Assembly: GCA_029202405.1 (NCBI GenBank)
Contig: CP119312.1
Coordinates: 3,911,001 to 3,975,000 of the forward strand
Direction: 5' to 3'
Length of the DNA: 64,000 bases
Origin: Candidatus Devosia phytovorans
GTDB lineage: Bacteria; Pseudomonadota; Alphaproteobacteria; Rhizobiales; Devosiaceae
In this document: one piece after another, positions 58,603-64,000 of the stretch
How positions within the stretch are numbered: position 1 is the first letter of the stretch
Layout: each line of letters starts with the position of its first letter
Translations under genes and position numbers: made by a program
The notes under the pieces: generated by a model
Database searches by the model: none
What the model saw: only the letters and a program-made list of their open reading frames with translations
Told to the model about the DNA's origin: nothing

Positions 58603-59181
58603 TCACTTTGACTTAACGTGTTGCCGCCTTGCCCTGATGGCCGAAGACGAGAGCGGCGATTGCCGGCCGTGCAGATAGACCCAGGCGCGCGGCGGGAGCG
58701 AGGCCAGCCGATTGGCATCATCCTCGTCGACACGCCAGCGCGACAGGTAATTGGCGGCCATGGAGGCCGGTGCGCGTCGTCCCGACCCGGGGCGGACATA
58801 GACCGAGATCGGAACCATGGCGGCAATGTTGCGCCAGCGTTCCCAGCGATGGAAATCGGCCAGGTTGTCGGCGCCCATGATCCAGACAAAATTGCGGTCG
58901 GCCAGGGTCTGGGTCAGGTAGCGCACGGTCTGCCAGGAATAGGTGAAGCCATGGGCGGCTTCAAATCCTGTGACGCGGACTCGCGGATTGTCGATGAACC
59001 GGCGGGCGGCGATGACGCGATCGGCCAGTGGGGCCAGATCCTTGTTGCTCTTCAGGGGGTTGCCTGGGGTGACGAGAACCCAGACAGCGTCGAGCTGGAG
59101 GCGGCGCAGGCTTTCCTCGATGACGAGAAGATGGCCTTCGTGGATGGGATTGAAGCTGCCGCCGAACAGGCCGATGCGCAT
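58603..59181 (-). CDS. nadD: Nicotinate-mononucleotide adenylyltransferase
   Basis: Forms deamido-NAD from nicotinate mononucleotide and ATP. GLFGGSFNPIHEGH (residues 4-17) is the nucleotide-binding signature and SSSAIRARR near the C-terminus is the second. 192 residues from the ATG at 59181; the frame stays open to a TTG at 59244, and a longer N-terminus cannot be excluded. Between proA and rsfS, 157 bp before the latter's frame begins. Confidence 0.93.
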   Translation of the reverse strand: MRIGLFGGSFNPIHEGHLLVIEESLRRLQLDAVWVLVTPGNPLKSNKDLAPLADRVIAARRFIDNPRVRVTGFEAAHGFTYSWQTVRYLTQTLADRNFVWIMGADNLADFHRWERWRNIAAMVPISVYVRPGSGRRAPASMAANYLSRWRVDEDDANRLASLPPRAWVYLHGRQSPLSSSAIRARRQHVKSK

Positions 59182-59252
59182 GCCGGAGCCGGAGGGCGGC
59201 AGCTCGGTTATTCCAGCGATGTGAACAGGATGGCGTAGGTTCAAAAGCGGTC

Positions 59253-60533
59253 TCAGGGCCTCGTCTGGCCATTGCCGCGGACGCGGTATTTGAAGCTGGT
59301 GAGCTGTTCGACGCCGACCGGGCCGCGGGCATGCATCTTGCCGGTGGCAATGCCAATCTCTCCGCCGAAACCGAATTCGCCGCCGTCGGCAAACTGGGTC
59401 GAGGCATTGTGCACCAGGATGGCGCTGTCGATTTCGTTGAAGAATTTTTCAACTGCGACAGGGTCTTCTGCGATGATCGCCTCGGTGTGGTGGCTGGAAT
59501 AGTGCTCGATATGGGCGATGGCTGCCTCGACCGAGTCGACGACCTTCACCGAAATGATGGCGTCCTCATATTCGGTCCGCCAATCCTCTTCCGTGGCCGC
59601 TAATGTTAGCGGACTGTTAGCATTGACCGTCGCATCGCCGCGAATTTCGCAGCCTTTGGCGGTCAATGCGTCAAGGATCGGATTGAGGTGGGTGGCGACC
59701 ACGTCCTTATGCACCAGCAGCGTCTCGGCAGCGCCACAGACGCCGGTGCGGCGCATCTTGGCATTGAGGGTGACGTTCACCGCCTTGTCGAGGTCGGCCG
59801 AGCTGTCGATATAGACATGCACCAGGCCTTCCAGGTGGGCAAAGACCGGGACGCGGGCTTCGTCCTGCACGCGGGCGACCAAGGTCTTGCCGCCGCGCGG
59901 CACGATGACGTCGATATTGCCGTCGAGACCTTTCAGCATTTCGCCGACTGCAGCGCGGTCCACGGTGGGTACCAGTTGCAGGCAATCCTCGGGCAGGCGT
60001 GCGGCATGCAGGCCATCGAGCATGCAATCAACGATGGCCTTGCTGGAGTGGAAGCTGTCGCTGCCGCCACGGAGGATGACGGCATTGCCCGACTTGATGG
60101 CCAAAGCCCCGGCATCGGCGGTCACATTGGGACGGCTTTCAAAGATCACGCCGATGACGCCGAGCGGGGTGCGTACGCGCTCGATGTGGAGGCCATTGGG
60201 CCGATCCCATTCGGCAATTACCGTTCCGACCGGATCGGGCAGCTCGGCAATGGTTTTCACCGCCTCGATGATGCCGTCGATGCGGGCATCGGTCAGCAGC
60301 AGGCGATCGAGGAAGGCTTTGGAAATGCCCTTGGCTTCGGCCGCGGCCATGTCCTTGGCATTGGCTTCGAGGATCGACTTGCGATGCGCGTTGATGGCGC
60401 CGGCAGCAACGGTGAGCGCCATCTGCTTTTGCTGCGGCGTGGCAAGGGCCAGCGCCTTGGCGCCCTTGCGTGCATTGCGGCCGATCTCGGCCATGATGGT
60501 TTCAACCGACTGGACCTGTTCAGCCAAGCTCAT
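59253..60533 (-). CDS. proA: Gamma-glutamyl phosphate reductase
   Basis: Second step of proline synthesis, an aldehyde-dehydrogenase-fold enzyme. PLGVIGVIFESRPNVTADAGALAIKSGNAVILRGG, and the catalytic Cys in RRTGVCGAAETLL. 426 residues. The ATG at 60533 has AAGGAGGAG seven bases upstream and lies 14 bases inside the end of proB, so the two are coupled. An internal 25-base stretch (59599-59623) is nearly repeated at 40406-40430. Confidence 0.96.
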   Translation of the reverse strand: MSLAEQVQSVETIMAEIGRNARKGAKALALATPQQKQMALTVAAGAINAHRKSILEANAKDMAAAEAKGISKAFLDRLLLTDARIDGIIEAVKTIAELPDPVGTVIAEWDRPNGLHIERVRTPLGVIGVIFESRPNVTADAGALAIKSGNAVILRGGSDSFHSSKAIVDCMLDGLHAARLPEDCLQLVPTVDRAAVGEMLKGLDGNIDVIVPRGGKTLVARVQDEARVPVFAHLEGLVHVYIDSSADLDKAVNVTLNAKMRRTGVCGAAETLLVHKDVVATHLNPILDALTAKGCEIRGDATVNANSPLTLAATEEDWRTEYEDAIISVKVVDSVEAAIAHIEHYSSHHTEAIIAEDPVAVEKFFNEIDSAILVHNASTQFADGGEFGFGGEIGIATGKMHARGPVGVEQLTSFKYRVRGNGQTRP

Positions 60534-61662
60534 CGACAGTCTCCTCCTTGGCGCCAATCAGCACCAGATTGTCGCGATGGATCAATGCGGCACGATTGCC
60601 CGCGCCGAGCAATTCAAGCACGGCGTCGCTGCGCTTGCCCATGACCAGCCGCGCCTCGTCGCTATCGAGGCCCGCAAGGCCGCGCGCCACTTCCAGACCA
60701 TCGGGATTGAGCACGGCGACGGTGTCGCTGCGCTCGAAATTCCCGGTGACTTTCGTGACGCCGATCGGCAGCAGCGACTTGCCGGTCAGAAGCGCCCGCG
60801 CGGCGCCGGCATCGACCTGCAGGGTGCCTGATACGGCCAGCGTGCCCATGATCCAGCGCTTGCGCGCCTGCGCACGGCTCTGCGCGGGCAGGAACAGGGT
60901 GTGGCGGCCGCCTTCGGTCAAGGCTTTCAGCGGATGCGCCTCAGTGCCCTTGGCGATGATCATGGCTGTGCCCGCCTGGGTCGCGATCTTGCCGGCCTCG
61001 ACCTTGGTGGTCATGCCGCCGCGCGACAGATGGCTCGCGGCGCCGCCGGCCATGGCTTCAATCGCTGGCGTGATCGACCTCACGACGGGCAGATGTTCGG
61101 CGTCGGGATCCTTGGCAGGCGGGGCGGTATAGAGCCCGTCGATGTCGGACAGCAGGACGAGGCAATCGGCCTCGATCATGGTGGCGACGCGGGCCGAGAG
61201 GCGATCATTGTCGCCATAGCGAATTTCGGCCGTGGCTACGCTGTCATTCTCGTTGATGATCGGCACGGCGCCGAGGCCCAAGAGGGTGGCGATAGTCGTG
61301 CGTGCATTGAGGTAGTAGCGCCGCTCTTCGGTGATATTGGGGGTGATGAGGATCTGCCCGGTGACGATCTGGTGGCGGCCCAGCGCCTCGGCCCAGGCCT
61401 GGCTCAGCGCAATCTGCCCGGCGCTGGCGGCGGCCTGGCTCTGTTCCAGGGTCAGTGCCACGGCCGACAGGCCCAGCAGGCCCCGCCCCAGCGCAATGGC
61501 GCCCGAGGAGACGATGACCACGTCGCGCTTTTCAGTCTTGAGGGCGGCGATGTCGGCCGCCAGCCCTGCGAGCCAGTCGGCGCGCAGCTTGCCCTGCTTG
61601 TCGACAAGCAGGGCCGAACCAATCTTGATGGTCAGGCGCTTGTAGGGCGCAAGGGCATTCAT
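60520..61662 (-). CDS. proB: Glutamate 5-kinase
   Basis: First step of proline synthesis, feedback-inhibited by proline. An amino-acid kinase domain (TIKIGSALLV, VSSGAIALGRGLLG, PIINENDSVATAEIRYGDNDRLSARVA, GGMTTKVEAGKIA) is followed by a C-terminal PUA domain from about residue 285. 380 residues. The Shine-Dalgarno GAGGG (in CCACGAGGGCGTGAC) lies at the end of the palindromic element at 61672-61792. Confidence 0.95.
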   Translation of the reverse strand: MNALAPYKRLTIKIGSALLVDKQGKLRADWLAGLAADIAALKTEKRDVVIVSSGAIALGRGLLGLSAVALTLEQSQAAASAGQIALSQAWAEALGRHQIVTGQILITPNITEERRYYLNARTTIATLLGLGAVPIINENDSVATAEIRYGDNDRLSARVATMIEADCLVLLSDIDGLYTAPPAKDPDAEHLPVVRSITPAIEAMAGGAASHLSRGGMTTKVEAGKIATQAGTAMIIAKGTEAHPLKALTEGGRHTLFLPAQSRAQARKRWIMGTLAVSGTLQVDAGAARALLTGKSLLPIGVTKVTGNFERSDTVAVLNPDGLEVARGLAGLDSDEARLVMGKRSDAVLELLGAGNRAALIHRDNLVLIGAKEETVDELG

Positions 61663-61671
61663 TTTGTCACG

Positions 61672-61792
61672 CCCTCGTGGTTCGAGGCTCGCCAAGTGGC
61701 TCGCACCTCACCATGAGTGCTACTGAGGCAGGCGCTGACCACCGGCACCCTCATGGTGAGGTGCGAGTGAAGCGAGCCTCGAACCACGAGGG
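61672..61792. repeat. Long nested palindromic element, copy B
   Basis: The outer 21-bp arms 61672-61692 and 61772-61792 are perfect (CCCTCGTGGTTCGAGGC...). The inner 18-bp arms 61700-61717 and 61750-61767 are also perfect (CTCGCACCTCACCATGAG). Same plan and nearly the same arm sequence as copy A at 14052-14170; the central parts differ. It lies between obgE and proB and its edge contains the proB ribosome binding site. Confidence 0.93.
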
Positions 61793-61813
61793 AAGGTTCC
61801 AGCGTTAAAGCGA

Positions 61814-62857
61814 TCAAGGCGCCCAATTAGGTTCCACTTTCCTGCGTGCGGCCTCCAGCTTGGCGGCCTTTTCGGCATCGAGGGTCTCGATGACGTCATA
61901 GAGCACCTGGTTGACGCCCATGCCGGTGACACCGGACACCTGCAGCACGTCGGCCTTGCTCAGTTTCTTGAGCAGCTTGACCTTTTGCTTGAGCTCGTCG
62001 GGCTCGATGGCATCGATCTTGTTGAGCACCACGATCTCAGGCTTTTCGGCCAGCAGTTCGTTATAGGCGGCCAGCTCGTTGCGGATGGTCGTATAGGCCG
62101 ACTTGATGTCGGCCTCGGTGCCATCGATCAGATGGATGAGCACGCCACAGCGCTCGATATGGCCGAGGAACCTGTCGCCGATGCCCGCGCCTTCGCTGGC
62201 CCCTTCGATGAGGCCCGGAATATCGGCCAGGACGAAATCACGCTCGCCGATGGAGACGACGCCGAGATTGGGATGAAGCGTGGTGAAAGGATAGGCGGCA
62301 ATCTTGGGCTTGGCAGCGGAAACCGCAGCCAGGAAGGTCGACTTGCCGGCATTGGGCAGACCGACAAGACCAGCGTCGGCGATGAGCTTCAGGCGCAGCC
62401 AGACCCATTTCTCGACGCCCGGAATGCCCGGATTGGCATGGCGCGGCGCCTGGTTGGACGAGGTCTTGAAATGGGCATTGCCGAAGCCGCCATTGCCGCC
62501 CGAGAGCAGCACGATGCGCTGGCCAACCTCGGTCATGTCGGCGATGAGGGTTTCGTTGTCGTCCTCGAAGACTTGGGTACCGACGGGGACGCGCAGCACG
62601 GTCTCTTCGCCATTCGCGCCGGCCCGGTCCTTGCCCATGCCATGGGTGCCGGTCTTGGCCTTGAAATGCTGCTGGTAGCGATAGTCGATCAGCGTGTTGA
62701 GGCCGTCGACGCATTCGACGACGATGTCGCCACCGCGTCCGCCATTGCCGCCATTGGGGCCGCCGAATTCGACAAACTTTTCACGCAGGAAGGAGACGGC
62801 GCCGCCGCCGCCATCGCCTGAGCGGATATAGACCTTGGCCTGGTCAAGAAACTTCAT
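61814..62857 (-). CDS. obgE: GTPase ObgE/CgtA
   Basis: Ribosome-associated GTPase in 50S maturation and stress control. The glycine-rich Obg domain covers about 1-158, and the G domain has GLPNAGKSTFL, DIPGLIEGASEGAGIG, NKIDA and SGVTG. 347 residues, lacking the OCT extension of some Gram-positives. It overlaps the upstream acetyltransferase by 14 bases. Confidence 0.97.
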   Translation of the reverse strand: MKFLDQAKVYIRSGDGGGGAVSFLREKFVEFGGPNGGNGGRGGDIVVECVDGLNTLIDYRYQQHFKAKTGTHGMGKDRAGANGEETVLRVPVGTQVFEDDNETLIADMTEVGQRIVLLSGGNGGFGNAHFKTSSNQAPRHANPGIPGVEKWVWLRLKLIADAGLVGLPNAGKSTFLAAVSAAKPKIAAYPFTTLHPNLGVVSIGERDFVLADIPGLIEGASEGAGIGDRFLGHIERCGVLIHLIDGTEADIKSAYTTIRNELAAYNELLAEKPEIVVLNKIDAIEPDELKQKVKLLKKLSKADVLQVSGVTGMGVNQVLYDVIETLDAEKAAKLEAARRKVEPNWAP

Positions 62858-63389
62858 TTTTTCTGGCCTTCCAGACGCTCTGCGTCAATTTGGTGTCGAT
62901 ATGCTCCACCTCGGCGCCGCGCGCAAGGCAGAGCAGGGTTGAGCGTCCTGTTTGGGTAAATCCAAGCCGGGTTTGTATGGCCAGGGAAGCAGCGTTGAAA
63001 TGGAAGACGCCCGAGAGCAGCGTGTCTTCGCTGCTGGCATCGAAAAACCAGTCCACGGCAGTCCGGACGGCTTCGGTCATGATGCCTTGGCCCCAAAAGG
63101 GCTGGCCCAGCCAGTAGCCGATCACCGGACCCTGCGGCCCCATGTGAAAGCCGACATGGCCGACCAGGCCTTCGCCGGGCAGTTCGATGGCAAAATTGGT
63201 TTCTTCCAGCGGCAGGTTGGGCAGCCGAGTGCGCAACCATGCCTGGGCGTCGCTCAGGTGATAGGGAAAGGGCACGCGGGCAAGGTTTCCGGCCACGGCG
63301 AAATCATTGAGATAGCGCGCGATCGGTTCGGCATCGCCAAGCTGGGCCTGGCGCAGGATGAAGCCGGGCGTGGTCAGCGTGACGTTCAT
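62844..63389 (-). CDS. GNAT N-acetyltransferase, RimJ/RimL-like, copy 1
   Basis: 181 residues with the RimJ-type fold: RLGDAEPIARYLND-like opening (AQLGDAEPIARYLNDFAV), GYWLGQPFWGQGIMTEAV as acetyl-CoA loop, and RLGFTQTGRS. The substrate is unknown. It overlaps obgE by 14 bases and the next acetyltransferase by four, so three genes are tightly coupled. GNAT genes before obgE are common in Hyphomicrobiales. Confidence 0.88.
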   Translation of the reverse strand: MNVTLTTPGFILRQAQLGDAEPIARYLNDFAVAGNLARVPFPYHLSDAQAWLRTRLPNLPLEETNFAIELPGEGLVGHVGFHMGPQGPVIGYWLGQPFWGQGIMTEAVRTAVDWFFDASSEDTLLSGVFHFNAASLAIQTRLGFTQTGRSTLLCLARGAEVEHIDTKLTQSVWKARKNEVS

Positions 63390-63901
63390 GGCGTCAGCTC
63401 CAGATGCATTGCCACCATCTGTCGGCCATTGTCGTCCTCAACCGCACCAGTCTCGACAAAGCCAAGCTTGCGCAGCACATGGCGCGAGGCGTCGTTGCTC
63501 ACCAATGCCCGCGAGCGCAGGCGGGAATAGCCGGCCCGTGCTGCAGCAGCGACCACGGCCCTGCCGGCTTCGGTGGCAAAGCCCTGGCTCCAATAGGGTT
63601 GGCCGAGCCAATAGCCGAGAGCCGGCGCCTGTCCGGGCAGCAGGTTGAGGCCGATGGTGCCAATATAGTGGCCGTCGCTTTCGATGGCCCAAGCGAATTC
63701 TTGAGGTCCGCGCGCCACATGGTCGACGAAGTCCCGGCCATGGCTTTCATCATAGGGATGGGGCATGCGCGACAGCACTTCGAAAATGCTCCGGTTATTG
63801 GCCAGCACGGCCATTTCGGGAACATGGTGCAGGGCAGGTGTGGTCAGCACGAGGCGAAGCGTCGTCAGCGTGGCCGGGAGGCGATCTCGAATGCTGTCCA
63901 T
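63386..63901 (-). CDS. GNAT N-acetyltransferase, RimJ/RimL-like, copy 2
   Basis: 171 residues, same family: LTTPALHHVPEMAVLANNRSIFEVLSRMPHPY, GYWLGQPYWSQGFATEAGRA, and VLRKLGFVETGAV. It shares the GYWLGQPxW motif with the gene it overlaps by four bases, so the two arose by tandem duplication. First gene of the long minus-strand series; a terminator for the preceding (out-of-window) unit lies just upstream. Confidence 0.88.
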   Translation of the reverse strand: MDSIRDRLPATLTTLRLVLTTPALHHVPEMAVLANNRSIFEVLSRMPHPYDESHGRDFVDHVARGPQEFAWAIESDGHYIGTIGLNLLPGQAPALGYWLGQPYWSQGFATEAGRAVVAAAARAGYSRLRSRALVSNDASRHVLRKLGFVETGAVEDDNGRQMVAMHLELTP

Positions 63902-63925
63902 CTGGCAAATGCTCCAGAATGCAAA

Positions 63926-63953
63926 AAGGGGAACCGGCGGACCGGTTCCCCTT
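63926..63953 (-). terminator. Terminator of a gene upstream of the window edge
   Basis: AAGGGGAACCGG (63926-63937) and CCGGTTCCCCTT (63942-63953) form a perfect stem. On the minus strand it runs into TTTTTGC, so it ends a transcript coming from beyond 64000. In related genomes that would be rplU-rpmA, but no coding end is readable in the last 47 bases. Confidence 0.8.
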
Positions 63954-64000
63954 CAATCTTGTTCGCATGACGAACCTAAAGCCGGGGAACATGTCACCGG

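Overview
The window reads as a chromosomal segment of a high-GC alphaproteobacterium of the Hyphomicrobiales, most like Devosia or a close relative. The evidence is gene content and order: hemCD divergent from tsaD-gpsA, ftsY-mtaB-dapF, ffh-rpsP, leuB/leuD/asd in one neighbourhood, sdhCDAB, xerC divergent from priA, an F1-only atpHAGDC operon, and obgE-proB-proA-nadD-rsfS-rlmH-envC-ctpA-yibQ-rppH. The genus is inferred from memory of such genomes and was not searched. Almost everything is dense housekeeping DNA. No IS element, prophage, CRISPR array, rRNA or tRNA gene was recognised.

Layout. 1-4780: tetrapyrrole genes (hemD partial, hemC) on the minus strand, divergent from tsaD, gpsA, a YciI-like gene, an EVE-domain gene and a DUF1761 membrane protein. 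4785-8917: yciB, ftsY, mtaB and dapF on the minus strand. 9208-11657: an accessory pair (cupin/JmjC-like oxygenase plus CelD/BcsL-type acyltransferase) and an orphan CopG-type antitoxin carrying a premature stop. 11944-21803: ffh, rpsP, leuB, a CPBP protease, an envelope pair (ClpP-like periplasmic protease plus a four-helix membrane protein), deoD, argC, leuD and a RidA-family gene. 21807-31424: a GGDEF protein, two flavoproteins, a PagL-like outer-membrane protein, asd with a candidate leader peptide, two EamA exporters, two EF-hand secreted proteins, carbonic anhydrase and DUF1737. 31444-36865: a Nudix hydrolase, a secreted protein and the succinate dehydrogenase operon with two extra small genes inside it. 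36927-44225: a DUF2272 gene, a secreted protein of seven disulfide-type repeats, an EamA protein, xerC, priA and a BrnTA toxin-antitoxin pair. 44484-49464: the F1 ATP synthase operon. 50007-63901: a chemoreceptor facing a long minus-strand envelope, ribosome and proline gene series.

Co-working genes: asd and dapF (lysine branch), leuB and leuD (leucine), proB and proA (proline), ftsY and ffh (signal recognition particle pathway), sdhCDAB and atpHAGDC (respiration and ATP synthesis), and ctpA, envC and yibQ (peptidoglycan and envelope remodelling).

Points worth a second look are a Thr/Lys-rich leader ORF with mutually exclusive hairpins before asd, the seven-repeat Cys/Asp protein, the oxygenase-acyltransferase pair, the two small genes buried in the sdh operon, the broken antitoxin, and several kinds of long palindromic intergenic element. 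One of these elements occurs twice (14 kb and 61.7 kb) and supplies the ribosome binding site of proB. Coordinates, motifs and hairpins were read by eye. Family names come from recalled motifs, and no database search was run.
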